Part shown: positions 1-11,091 of the stretch, piece by piece
How positions within the stretch are numbered: position 1 is the first letter of the stretch
Layout: each line of letters begins with the position of its first letter
Assembly (NCBI GenBank): GCA_034509755.1
Contig: CM067556.1
Coordinates: 40,532,045-40,596,044, forward strand
Length of the DNA stretch: 64,000 nt
Direction: 5' to 3'
DNA from: Anisodus tanguticus
Lineage: Eukaryota; Streptophyta; Magnoliopsida; Solanales; Solanaceae
Program-made: the position numbers and the translations under genes
Notes under the pieces: model-generated
What the model was told of the DNA's origin: nothing
What the model saw: only the letters and a program-made list of their open reading frames with translations
Databases searched by the model: none

Positions 1-42
1 ACGGTTTCCAATATCAAGCTAAGTATCCCTATTGTTCTTGAG

Positions 43-1060
43 ATGGAAAACGTTCAATATGCAACGTGGGCGAGTTGTTTAAAATTCACGCTATATCTTA
101 TCAAGTTCTTCATCACATCATTCCTCCCGCTAGACCCCTTCCCCGCGGAGGATCCCGAGGTATGGATTACACTTGATGCTACCGTTCTTCGGTGGATATA
201 CGCCACTATTTCGTTGGATCTCCTACAGACGATTATGGAGCCGGATACCACGGCTATGGCTGCATGGAATAGATTGCGTGACATATTCCAAGACAACCAA
301 CATTCACGTGTCGTCACACTCGAGCAGGAATTCTCTCTCGTTCAAATGGACGAATTTCCAAACGTTTCTGCATATTGCAAGAAACTAAAGGAGTTGGCGG
401 ATCAACTCCGTAATGTTGGCGCCCCAGTAACAAATAATCGTCTAGTTCTACAGTTGGTTGCCGGTCTTTCGGAGGCCTATAATGGTGTTGGAACTCTCCT
501 TCGCCAAAGCAACCCTCTTCCAGACTTTCATCAAGCCCGCTCCATGCTTACGTTGGAAGAAGCAGGTTTGGCTAAAAGGCGGCTACCGGAGCAAGCCCAG
601 TTGTCATGGTGGCGTCCTCCCCTAGTTCTTCAGGTTTTGTGAATAATTCGGGACAAAACCATAATAATGGTGGCGGCAAGAATAATCGCAAAAATAATAA
701 CAAAAATCGCGGGGGCAAACGCGGCGGTACAGGTGGCGGTTCTGGTGGTCAACAAACAGGCGGTGGCTCCCGGCCAGGGTACAGTGGCCCACCACCGCCA
801 TGGGCCCAGCAGTGGGGCCAATGGCAGTGGAACCCATACCATCCACAGCAGCCAGCAGTAGTTTCCAGCGGCCAATGGGCTGGCCAACAGTCCATGCCCA
901 GCGCCCGGCGGTGGCGGCCCACGCGGCCGGTGGCCCAACAAAGCGGCACCTCCGGCACCTATGGCCCGGCGAAGATCACGGAATGGAGTCCTTGGGCCCC
1001 TCCGCCGCAAGCCCATCATGCGGCGAGGCCCCACTCGGGACCGATATCGAGGCCGCGATG
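43..1060 (+). pseudogene. copia A gag (UBN2-type capsid region), frameshifted
   Basis: The first 199 codons (43-642) carry the copia gag core: MAAWNRLRDIF, then VTLEQEFSLVQM, YCKKLKELADQLRNVG and LVLQLVAGLSEAYNGV, the pattern of UBN2/retrotran_gag proteins that form the virus-like particle. The frame closes with TGA at 640-642. A second frame (606 onward) continues with an Asn/Gly-rich basic tail (GGGKNNRKNNNKN) and Pro/Gln/Trp-rich repeats. The pol frame (from about 800) then takes over. At least two frameshifts are therefore needed to rebuild one gag-pol frame. The GC content of the tail is much higher than that of the surrounding spacer. Confidence 0.85.
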
Positions 1061-4000
1061 CACACGTTGGGGTTGACCCAACCGGACCCAAATTGGTACA
1101 TGGACACCGGGGCTACTACTCACATGACTTCCGAATCAGGTACTCTCTCATCTTATTCCAATTTGAGCACCCCTAGGGGGATAATTGTTGGTAATGGCAG
1201 TTCTATTCCAATACTAGGGTATGATCAGAAAACGTTGTCTCCCCCCAATCCACCACTCCTCTTGAAAAATACTTTACATGCTCCTAAATTGATTAAAAAT
1301 TTAGTGTCTGTCCGAAAGTTCACAAATGACAATTCTGTTTCTGTTGAATTTGATCCTTTCGGTGTCTCTGTGAAGGATTTCAAGACGGGGAATCATCTCA
1401 TGAGGTGTGATAGTAGGGGGGATCTGTATCCTATCATGCCCGGTTTTAGTCCATCGAGTCCAGCCTTACCGTCAGCTTTTGCAGCCATCTCTCCTTCCAC
1501 GTGGCATGCTCGTCTGGGTCATCCGGAATCTTCTATTTTATCAGCTTTAGATAAAAATAGCTTTATTTCTTGTAAGGGTACGAGTCGTACTCCAATTTGT
1601 CAGTCTTGTTCATTAGGAAAAATTGTTAAGTTGCCATTTGTAGACTCCAATTCTCATATTTCTATGCCATTTGACATTATTCATAGTGACTTATGGACGT
1701 CTCCTGTTCTAAGTTCAGTGGGTCATCGATATTATGTTCTCTTTTTAGATGATTATACTAGATTTTTGTGGACGTTTCCAATTGCAAATAAATCACAAGT
1801 GTTTTCCATCTTCATCAAATTTAGAGCGTTCATTCGTACTCAATTCGAAAGAGACATAAAAAATATTCAATGTGATAATGGGAAAGAATATGACAATAGG
1901 GAGTTTCGGGATTTCTGTGCTAATAATGGGATCAATTTTAGGTTTTCGTGTCCTCATACATCTCCACAAAATGGTAAGGCCGAATGCAAAATTCGTTCCA
2001 TCAATAACATTATCCGAACTCTCTTAATTCATGCCTCCATACCTCCATATTTTTGGCATCATGTTCTACAAATGGCCACATATCTTCTTAACATACTTCC
2101 TTCCAAAGGTCTGACATATTCCTCCCCCCTCAAAATCCTATATAAGAAGGATCCTTCGTATTCTCATCTTCGGATTTTTGGGTGCTTGTGTTATCCGTTA
2201 TTCCCATCCACCACAATTAACAAACTCCAGGCTCAGTCTACCCCGTGTGTGTTTTTGGGTTATCCGTCAAATCATCGTGGTTATAAGTGTTTTGATTTAT
2301 CCTCCAAGAAAATCATAATCAATCGCCATGTCATTTTTGATGAAACTCAATTCCCGTTTACGAAAGTTCATACTCCCGAACCTAAGTCGTATAATTTTTT
2401 GGATGACCAAATATCCCCGTATATTATTCGGAATTTTTCGGACAACTCCCGTACCCAAAATTCTCCAGCGGGCCCACTGCCCGCTGGTCCCACAATCTGC
2501 GTCGCACCTGCTTGTTCCAGCCACTGGGAACAGTTCCGGCTATTGGGCCGGTCCGGCCCAATTCTGGAACCGGTCCCGAAACCGAGCCTAGTTTTTACCG
2601 ATTTGGGCCGGCGGAGCCCACCGCTCGCCGGCCGGTCCGTCCCGAACCCAGAAAATTCCCAAAATTCACTCAGTTCTTCCTCGAGTCATAGATCGGTCAC
2701 TCGTAGTCAGCGGGGTATTTTGACACCTAAAAGACATTTTAATTTACATTCGGATGTCTCTAAATCCCCCTTGCCCCGCAATCCTGTGTCCGCATTAAAT
2801 GACCCTAATTGGAAAATTGTTATGACTGATGAATATAATGCTCTTATTGCTAATAAGACGTGGGAGTTGGTGCCCCGTCCATATGGTATTAATGTTATCA
2901 GGTCTATGTGGACTTTTGCTCACAAAGAGAATTCATATGGGTCATTTGCTCGACATAAGGCGCGACTTGTTGGTGATGATAAGACTCAGCAGGTTGGAAT
3001 TGATTGTGGTGAGACGTTTAGTCCGGTGGTCAAACCGGCTACCATTCGCATTGTGCTTAGCTTGGCTCTTTCAAAGACTTGGCCAATTCATCAGTTGGAT
3101 GTCAAGAATGCTTTTCTACATGGTGACCTCAAGGAAACAGTCTATATGCATCAGCCGTTGGGTTTCAGGGATCCCAACCGCCCTAATCATGTCTGTTTGT
3201 TGAAGAAATCATTATACGGCCTTAAGCAGTCTCCACGGGCCTAGTATACACGATTTGCTGAGTTTGTTTCGACAATTGGGTTCACTCACAGCAGGTCAGA
3301 TAATTCCTTGTTCATCTACCGACGTGGTTCGTCATTGGCCTATATTCTGTTGTATGTGGATGATATCATCTTGACTGCTTCCTCCGATGCTTTGCGCCAG
3401 TCTATCATGGCCATGCTCAGTTCTGAATTTGCTATGAAAGACTTAGGGCCTTTGAGTTATTTTTTGGGAATTGCCGTCAAACGTCATTCAGGTGGGTTGT
3501 TTCTGTCTCAACGGAAGTATGCTGCTGAGATTATCGAGAGGGCTGGGATGTCATCCTGTAAGTCCACTTCCACGCCAGTTGATGCAAACCCAAAGCTAAG
3601 TGCCACAACAGGTGCACCATACGAGGACCCGACCCGCTATCGCAGTCTTGTAGGGGCCCTCCAGTAGCTTACCTTTACCATACCGGATATTACATATGCG
3701 GTTCAGCAGGTGTGTTTATTCATGCATGATCCCAGATTTGAGCACATGAATGCAATCAAACGCATCATTCGGTATATTCAGGGGACACTGGATTATGGTT
3801 TGCACTTGTATCCCTCATCTACATCCACACTTGTCTCCTACACGAATGCTGATTGGGGTGGTTGTCCCGACACCAGAAGGTCGACTTCTGGCTACTGTAT
3901 GTTCCTTGGCAACAACTTGGTCTCCTGGTCGGCAAAGCGTCGGGCAACTCTATCACGCTCAAGTGCGAGAGCGAATATCGAGGGGTGGCGAATGTGGTCT

Positions 4001-4300
4001 CGAATCATGTTGGCTACGTAATTTGCTTTTGGAGCTTCATTGTCCCATTCGAAGGCAACCTTGGTATATTGCGATAACATTAGTGCCATCTACCTTTCGG
4101 GTAACCGGTTCAACACCAACGCACCAAGCATATCGAAATGGACATTCACTTTGTCCGTGAAAAGGTTGCTAAAGGTCAGGTTCGCGTATGCCATGTCCCG
4201 TCTCGTTATCAAATTGCAGACATTTTTATCAAGGGTCTACCCGCGGTACTTTTTGAAGATTTTAGGGACAGTCTCGGCGTTCGAAGACCGCCCGCTATGA
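1061..4300 (+). pseudogene. copia A pol: protease, integrase, RT, RNase H with two TAG stops
   Basis: Domains follow in one frame. The aspartic protease has an intact motif (WYMDTGATTHM). The GAG-pre-integrase domain has ARLGHPESS and CQSCSLGK. The integrase core has its acids in HSDLW, QCDNGKEY and GKAECKIRS. The RT has QLDVKNAFLHGDL and LLYVDDIIL, and RNase H has YTNADWGGCPDTRRSTSGYC. The RT is cut by TAG at 3242-3244, after SLYGLKQSPRA where this family usually has Trp. A second TAG lies at 3665-3667, before LTFT. A frameshift near 3960 displaces the RNase H tail (CESEYRGVANVV, then VYCDNISAIYL in a further frame). The domains are well preserved, so decay is recent to moderate. Confidence 0.92.
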
Positions 4301-4311
4301 CTGCGGGGGTG

Positions 4312-4554
4312 TGTTAAACAGCCCATCACCGAATGGAGTATATATGGTATATTAGGAATGTATATTGTAGTATATTGTAATGAAAAGGATACCTTAATTA
4401 GTGTTATACACTTACCATAATTGTATAGTTAGAATTATGGTAGAATAAGGATTTAGAAGTAGAATAGGAAAAGGATTTTCCTATTATGGAAATATGTAAC
4501 TTGTATATATATCTATTCAATCAATGAAAATAATCAAGGGGATTATTTCTTTCA
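4312..4554 (+). repeat. 3' LTR of copia A
   Basis: This LTR starts with TGTTAAACAG right after the polypurine tract and ends in CA near 4554 (4560 is an alternative). It is short (about 243 bp) and AT-rich, with a TATA-rich segment (ttgtatatatatc) near its end. No second copy lies in the window, so the exact 3' edge and the target duplication cannot be confirmed. Confidence 0.75.
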
Positions 4555-5170
4555 GTATCAAATTTTTATTTATTTGAAAAAAGAAATATTTGCAAGTTAC
4601 TCATTAAACTTAATTTAAATTATTAAAGCTCTAACAACTATTTTGTATGATGTATTTATCTATGTTCAAAAGTTGTAGTAAAATGAATGCTAATTATTAA
4701 AGCACATTTCTTTATTGAATTTTTCATATTACGATCAAGTCAATATTATTAAGCAAATAAATTAGAACCGAAAATATAACATTAATTTAATGGGTATAAA
4801 GTTGGGGTGGTTGATTGTATTTTCTAGTTCCTCGTCCAGGTTATGAGCATTAGATTTTTGACATTCAAAAGAAATTTCATACCAGTGTCCTTTCTTTTTA
4901 GTAACTTGCTTGTTGACTTTTCTTCTTTTGATTTTTCGATTCTTCTTTCAAGGAGATTTCACTCCTCCTTCTAACATCCCAGCATCAATCACTATGTTAT
5001 GTACTTAATTAGTTTCTGTTCCATTCTCTCTCTAGTGTCTAGGGATACATCATCACTAATGGATACAGGCCATATGGCTGTTGGAAAAAGTCGTCTTTTC
5101 TTCTTGATCAATTAATTAGTTTTGTTGTTCTTCCTGTATTATACGACAATACTGATAACACAGCTATATT
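4555..5170. other. AT-rich spacer, nothing recognised
   Basis: This is AT-rich sequence with no plausible long reading frame, tRNA or repeat unit. Pyrimidine-rich stretches such as those at 4930-4970 are not specific enough to call. Confidence 0.6.
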
Positions 5171-5339
5171 ACTCCTGTCGTCCCAATTTATATGATGTAA
5201 TTTGACTAGACACAAAGTTTAAGAAATAAAGAAGACTTTTGAATCTTGTAGTCTAAAACGAGTCAGAGATATTTGTGTGGTTATAGATCACCTCGTTAAG
5301 GTATAAGTTAAAATTTAAAGTTAAATTATTAATAAATAA
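5171..5339. mobile_element. 5' half of a MITE-like element
   Basis: The segment opens with actcctgtcgtccc, close to the CTCCCTCCGTCCC terminus common on plant MITEs. It continues with an AT-rich body (ggttatagatcacctcgtt) of the kind seen in abundant asterid MITEs. No matching inverted terminus follows. The sequence is cut at about 5340, where the TRIM begins, so only one end is present. The family assignment rests on memory of the terminal motif. Confidence 0.5.
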
Positions 5340-5593
5340 GGGGGTTGAGTTAGGCCAAGATTCATTTTTTACATGTTATCAGAGTCAGATTCATTTCAAT
5401 TATTTGTTCACCGATGTTGGGGCCCCAAATTATATTGTTCACGCTCCAGTTAACGAGGTCTGGACGTGCGAGGTGTTAAGAGTCCCACATCAGAAATGGA
5501 ATGGAAACATGGACTCCTTATATGGATTTAGACAATCTGCACCATATGAGCTAGCTTTTGGGGTTGAGTTAGGTCCAAAATCCATTCTTTATA
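5340..5593 (+). mobile_element. TRIM (miniature LTR retrotransposon), 5' LTR truncated
   Basis: The 34-bp end of a 5' LTR (ggggttgagttaggccaag to ttttttaca, 5340-5373) is followed at once by tgttatcagagtcag (5374-5388). That is a one-base variant of the initiator Met-tRNA primer site. An internal part of about 100 bp leads to a full LTR-like copy (5474-5593). It begins TGTTAAGAGTCCCACAT and contains the same ggggttgagttagg block near its end. LTRs of about 120 bp, no coding capacity and a Met-tRNA primer site define TRIM elements. Confidence 0.65.
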
Positions 5594-6580
5594 AGGTCTT
5601 GTCTACATACTACCCTAAACCCCACTTGTGAAATAAAATGGGTATGTTGTAGAATGCTCAACCTGGTGTCAAAAATATGTATATAAATCGATATAGTGTC
5701 AGTATGAACACATCTGCATCAACTCTTCTTCTGCCTATTGTCTCTAAGAATGAAACAGATGTAGAACATAGTGTTTCCCATCTCAAAATCAATTCTATGT
5801 CTTGCCACTTGAACAATGTTCTGCAACTCCCTCATATATGTAATCACACTTGCACATACCAATCACACATAAGAGCTTCATATTTTACATCACTTGGTCA
5901 GTTGTGATCCGGTCAAGCTGCTGCAATCCCTACTCTATATTTAGATTGCGTTGACAATTTTTTGTGAAGCTCATCAGCTGTATCTCACGAGTTACACCTA
6001 AAAATGTATGAGCTTGATATAACAGTTATATTAATGGGAAAACAAAAAACATAATAGAAATGAATTTAAAAGATAGTGAAAAGTTGGATGAGCAGTTGCT
6101 TACACACATATTATACAAAAGGAGATTTCCTTGCCTTGCATGTGCATTGTGCAGGATCAGTTAATAAAAGAGTCAAAGCCAGGAAATCTAGAACAACCAT
6201 AAGAAATCTGTAACTTTTGTTGGGAATCAGCAATAAAGCGTCGAGCATTGATGGAGGAGTATTGAACAAAGCTAAATCCGTAAAACAACATGGAATTGCA
6301 CCCTTCTCAGTTGACATCAGAGAATGCTGTCATTTGAAGCAATGCTGCGCAAATTTATGTAAAATCGGAAAAGAATTGAAGAAAGTAGAAATTTGTAGAT
6401 TGCAACCTCGAAATTAAGCTTCTCCAAGGGAGGAGGAAAAGAAATTTGGGAATTTCTGAAGGAGGAACATTGTAAGGTAGATGGGACAGAATAGGATTTC
6501 AGTATCTCTGTTTGTTTAGCATTTACACCAGTAATATGCAGCGCATGTATTTTTCACCATTCAGTACACATGTTTTTGTG
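5594..6580. other. spacer with no supported gene
   Basis: There is no confident gene here. A minus-strand frame from 6317 to 6111 begins with ATG after a pyrimidine-rich stretch and reads MSTEKGAIPCCFTDLALF. It could be a captured or decayed host exon, but I do not recognise it. Before copia B inserted, this spacer was contiguous with the sequence at 13681 that carries the carboxylase fragment. Confidence 0.4.
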
Positions 6581-6585
6581 CAAAC
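6581..6585. repeat. 5-bp target site duplication of copia B (left)
   Basis: CAAAC immediately precedes the left LTR. The identical CAAAC at 13676-13680 immediately follows the right LTR. A 5-bp duplication is the expected footprint of copia integration and fixes both element edges. Confidence 0.92.
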
Positions 6586-7756
6586 TGTAGGAATATTACA
6601 AAGGTTGCAGGAAACGGGAATTACAAGTAACTGCTAATGTAAGAATTGAAATTACAATTCAACTAGAAATCTGAAAATTACAAAGATGAACAAGAAAAAC
6701 TGAAAAACTGTTTTTGTTGAGTCGAGTGTGGCACTCTGTCCTTAAGACAATATTGCCCCGTATGTATCCTTTATACGTCCTGGACAATTCGTCTCCCAAG
6801 ATAAAACAGCAATGGAACAATTGAGCAACGGAGACTCAAAAGCTACCGTGAAGAATATTGAGTAACGAAATGATGCTTGGAAGTTGTAGGAAGAAAACTG
6901 ATTTTCTGCTTGTGTATTTTCGTGTATGTTTTGTGTGCCTCAACAATGGTGTAAGGGGTGTTTATATAGGTGAGGGAGGACTGTTTAACTGCCTCCATAA
7001 CAGCCATTATTGGCCAAATAATGGCCATTATTGAGGTAGAAAAGCCACCAAAATAAATGGTGAAAGACCAACGGATTTGGCCATTATAGGAGGAGTAATT
7101 CAGCCAAAATAAATGGCTGAATTGAGTGCTTGGCGTTTACGTTACGACCGTCGAAATTCGATTTTACGAAAACTTCGGGGACCAAACTGTACATCTTGAA
7201 ACTTCGGGGACCAAACTGTACATCCGAAAGAATTACGGTCCAAACGTACTTCGAAACTTCGGGATCAAACTGTACTTCTGGCAAAGTTCTCTGGCCCAAA
7301 AAGATAATATCAGAAGGCCCACAGCCCGCGGCCCGTGACCCGTGACCCGGAACCCGAAACTCGGAACCGGACCGGACGGGCGGCGGCGCGCGTGTGGTCT
7401 TTCCTCGAACCGAAGCACATCTAAGTCCTCCCTCCTTTAAACACATGGGATACCCCTTGGGGTCCCAAACCCCAAACCAATTTCGAGTCTTATATACACA
7501 ACAATTCTTTCTTCCTCTACCGATGAGGGAGAATTGAACACAATACCACACTTTCCATGCTTCAAACACCTCACTTCGTGGACCAATATCTCTTTCATTT
7601 CTCAATGAAATTTGACGATTCTTGGCCCTACGGTTATCTACGTACTTAGTAGATCATGCATGTGTAAAGAACCGGATTCTCCAACATACGTAACACTAGT
7701 GTTTAAGCCGTTAAAGTTGGTCGGTCGCAACTCCCGCCAAAGGCAAATTTCCAACA
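6586..7756 (-). repeat. 3' LTR of copia B (1171 bp)
   Basis: It is homologous along its length to 12589-13675; I count about 12 differences over the first 550 or so bases. It is longer than its partner because it keeps a local tandem duplication (three variants of cttcggg(g)accaaactgta between 7165 and 7280) and extra GC-rich sequence near 7340. A TATA-like box (CCTATATAAACACC on the minus strand, about 6957-6970) marks the probable LTR promoter. Confidence 0.93.
6957..6970 (-). promoter_or_regulatory. TATA-like box in the copia B LTR
   Basis: On the minus strand the sequence reads CCTATATAAACACC. The same box is kept in the other LTR near 12959-12972. Its position inside the LTR fits a U3 core promoter. 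This call rests on the motif only. Confidence 0.45.
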
Positions 7757-8391
7757 ATCCCCTCTTGAAAGAGATTTTGGCGCACTCACATGGTGCCTTT
7801 TCCATTTCCAGCAATTTTTCAGCGGACCGATGTTGCATAAGGAGAGGTAGCCTCAGCTTTGAACCTTCCATAGTTGAATACCATCGGACTTACTTACTTG
7901 CGCGTGAACGTGATGTCTTGAACCGTCAGTGTTTAGTGTAAGCCAAGTCAATGGTACCAACACAACAAATTCCCTTACTCTCTTCTTCGTAATGTTTTGT
8001 CCGTTTTGGCCATGGACAACGTCTTGGATTCTTAAGTGCGTTCATTTTGAGGCGGCCCGTCCTCGCACTTAAATAGGTGGTCTCCTACAAGGTATCCTGC
8101 TATACCCCACTTCACAAGTGTTAGGAACCATTAAAAGTTTCCCAAAACCTAACCTCAACTGTTGAGGAGCATTACAGGTTTGGAAAACTTAACATTTACC
8201 CACACTGCGATAGCACTTAAAGTCTATCGCGGGAACGGCTTTGGATTTAGTGTTTCTTTTCAGAAATCACTATCCGAAGTGCTCATACTTCCACCGAAGC
8301 GATCAATTGAACCTTTACAACTTAGTTTTCCCATTGAACCAAATTACTGGGATCTCCAGTTAGTAAGGTTGGGTTACCGTTGTATTAGTCC

Positions 8392-11064
8392 TTATATTTT
8401 GGGTTTTAAGCCCATTCCCCTAGACAAGCAAGTCATCTGATCTTTGGGTAAGCCCTTTGTCAATGGGTCTGCTATATTATCCTTTGACTTAATGTAATCA
8501 ATGGATATTATACCCGTGGTGATCAGTTGCCTAACGGTCTTATGCCTCCGTCGAATATGACGAGACTTGCCGTTGTACATAGCATTCCGTGCCCTTCCTA
8601 GAGCCGACTGACTGTCGTAGTGGATCATTACCGAAGGTACGGGTTTGTTCCAACACGGAACATCCTCTAAGAAGTCATGAAGCCACTCAGCTTCTTCTCC
8701 TGCTTTGTCTAAAGTGATAAACTCCGATTCCATTGTGGATCGGGCGATGCAAGTTTGCTTAGAGGATTTCCAAGACACAGCCCCACCACCAATTGTAAAT
8801 ACATACCCACTGGTGGACTTGGTGTTCTCTATATTAGATATCCGGTTTGCATCACCGTACCCCTCTAGTACAAATGGATATCTCGAATAGTGTAACCCGT
8901 AATTTAACGTGTATTTCGGTATTGTAATACCCGATTCAACGCCTTCCGGTGATTATCACTCGGATTACGGGTGAACCTAGCCAACTTATTGATTGCGTAA
9001 GCAATATCGGGTCGGGTGCGGTTTGTTATATACATCAAACTACCGATCACTGTGCATATCGCTCCTGGTATACGGGTGCACCAAGATTTTTATCAAGCTT
9101 TTGATTTGTATCCATTGGTGACGTTATCGGTGAACTGTCTAACATCTCGAACTTTCTCAAAACATCCTCGATGTAGTGAGACCGAGATAAGACCGATCCG
9201 TCGGACGTCTTAGCGATTTTAATCCCTAAGATGACATCTGCGATACCCATATCCTTCATGTCGAAGCATTGTTTCAACATGTTCTTAGTCTCTAGGATTA
9301 CCCTAGGGGCGCTTCTGTGATTAACATGTCGTCTACATACATGCATATCATAACAAATGAGTCAGAGTTACCTTTCGTGTAAACACATTTATCACACTCA
9401 TTAATGGCGAACCCCTTCGATAGTAGAGTACTATCAAATTTTTCGTGCCATTATTTCGGGGCTTGTTTCAGGCCCGTACGGAGATTTGACAAGTCGACGG
9501 ACTTTCTTCTCTTGCCCTTGAACCACATACCCCTCGGGTTGGTCCATATAAATTTCTTCTTCCAAATCACCGTTTAGGAAGGTTTGTCTTAACATCCATT
9601 TGGTGTATCTCAAGGTCACGCAAAGCTGCGATCGCAATAAATACCCGTATGGATGTCATCCGGATACCGGGGAGTAGGTATCAAAGTAGTCAAAGCCTTC
9701 GTCCGCCGATAGCCCTTGACTACCAACTTTGTCTTTGTACTTGTCTATAGACCCATCTCGCTTTGTATTTCCGTTTGAGTATCCACTTACACCCCAACGG
9801 TTTATTTCCGGAGGAAGATCAACCAACTCTCACGTATGGTTATGCGAGAATGGAGCCTATTTCACTCTCAATAGCTTCTTTCCGGAGCGGTGCTTCGGAG
9901 TTGACAACGCCCGAGCAATTGTCCTTGGTTCATCATTAACCATATAAGCTACAAAGTCGGGGCCAGAAGGATTTATCCTTCCTAGCCCTTTTACTTCGCC
10001 TTAGATCCATCTCTAGAGTCTCCAAGCTCTGAGAATCTGGAACACTAGATTCCGGATGTTCAGCCACCTCGAGATTCGCTAGATCTGAACTATTCAGATC
10101 CGGGCAGTCAAGGACTCCCGGTTCTTGAGAGCTTTGTGCATAACTTCGTTTGAGAGAGGTTACGTCTTTTTCCTTTCTAGGAAAGGTACTTTCAAAGAAT
10201 AGAGCATTCCTTGATTCCATTATTGTACCCTGGTGGATATCTGGAATATCTAACTTATGCACTAAGAAGCGATAAGCACTACTGTTATTTGCATATCCGA
10301 TGAATATGCAATCTACGATCTTAGGCCCAATCTTGACTGCTTTGGCTTGGGTACTTCAACCTTTGCCGGACAACCCCACACCTTAAAATATTTGTAGGTG
10401 GGTTTCTTTCCCTTCCATGATTCATATGGAGTTTTGTCCTTACCCTTATGTGGGACTCGTTAAGAATCGTATTAGCGATGGACGACTTCTCCCCACATGT
10501 TTTGGGGAAGACCGAATTGATAAGCAAGGCATTCATCATTTCCTTTAATGTGCGGTTCTTACGTTCCGCCACACCGTTTGATTGAGGTGAGTACGGAGCC
10601 GTCGTTTGATGAATAATGCCTTCTTGGGCACAGTATTCCTCAAATGGCGCTACATATTCTCCCCCTCTATCGCTACGAATGGATTTAATCCGTAGGCTAA
10701 GTTGATTCTCAACTTCTGCTTTGTAACGTCGGAACGCTTCAAAGGCTTCATCCTTACTTTTCAACAAGTAAAGGTAACAATACCTTGTGCTATCATCTAT
10801 AAATGTTACAAAGTACTTGTTCCCCCCTCTAGTTTGTACAAACTTCAAATCACATATATCTGTGTGAATAAGTTCTAGGGGAGCGGTATTCCTTTCGACG
10901 GATCGAAAAGGAAGCTTGGTGAGTTTTGCCTCTACGCATACCTCACACTTATGTTGAGGGTTTACGTCGATAGAAGGCAACAACTCCATCTTTACCAGCC
11001 TTTGAATAGACTTGTAGTTTACGTGTCCTAATCTATGATGCCATAAATTAGAAGACTCAAGCAA
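8392..11064 (-). pseudogene. copia B pol (integrase, RT, RNase H), heavily broken
   Basis: Reading leftward, integrase comes first (11064-10321), with WHHRLGHVNYKS and CEVCVEAK of the zinc-binding region. Its catalytic acids lie in HTDICDL, IRSDRGGEY and GVAERKNRTLK. A Ser/Arg-rich linker follows (10262-9936, RRSKRARK). RT is in pieces (9637-9434, TFLNGDLEEEIYMDQPEG; 9346-9047, CFDMKDMGIADVILGIKI). RNase H closes the frame (8778-8392, STMESEFITLDKA, NIADPLTKGL). Each piece sits in a different frame or is closed by stops, and the YVDD block is not in a long open frame. Stops separate it from the gag-protease frame. Confidence 0.9.
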
Positions 11065-11091
11065 ATAAGAAGAAGGTTCAACTTTATTTCC

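Larger units (their letters stand above)
1..4554 (+). mobile_element. Ty1/copia LTR retrotransposon A, 5' end outside the window
   Basis: The order gag, protease, integrase, reverse transcriptase, RNase H, which is seen here, is diagnostic of Ty1/copia. The window opens just upstream of gag, so the 5' LTR and primer site lie outside. A G-rich polypurine tract (ctgcgggggtg, 4301-4311) precedes the 3' LTR, which begins TGTTAAACA at 4312. The Gly/Asn/Gln-rich gag tail without a clear CCHC knuckle suggests a Retrofit/RE1-type copia lineage; this is inference. Coding capacity is lost through nonsense codons and frameshifts, so the copy could not move on its own. Confidence 0.93.

Noticed and set aside
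800..1060. Independent GC-rich gene overlapping copia A gag
   Set aside because: The several open frames here come from the high-GC Pro/Gly/Gln-rich gag tail; protease follows directly in the 800 frame.
5171..5339. Complete MITE with two inverted ends
   Set aside because: Only one terminus is present; no complementary gggacggagggag-type end was found before the TRIM.
7084..7605. 173-codon minus-strand frame in the copia B 3' LTR
   Set aside because: It lies wholly inside an LTR, spans promoter and repeat sequence and only partly recurs in the other LTR (13258-13524); no domain is visible.
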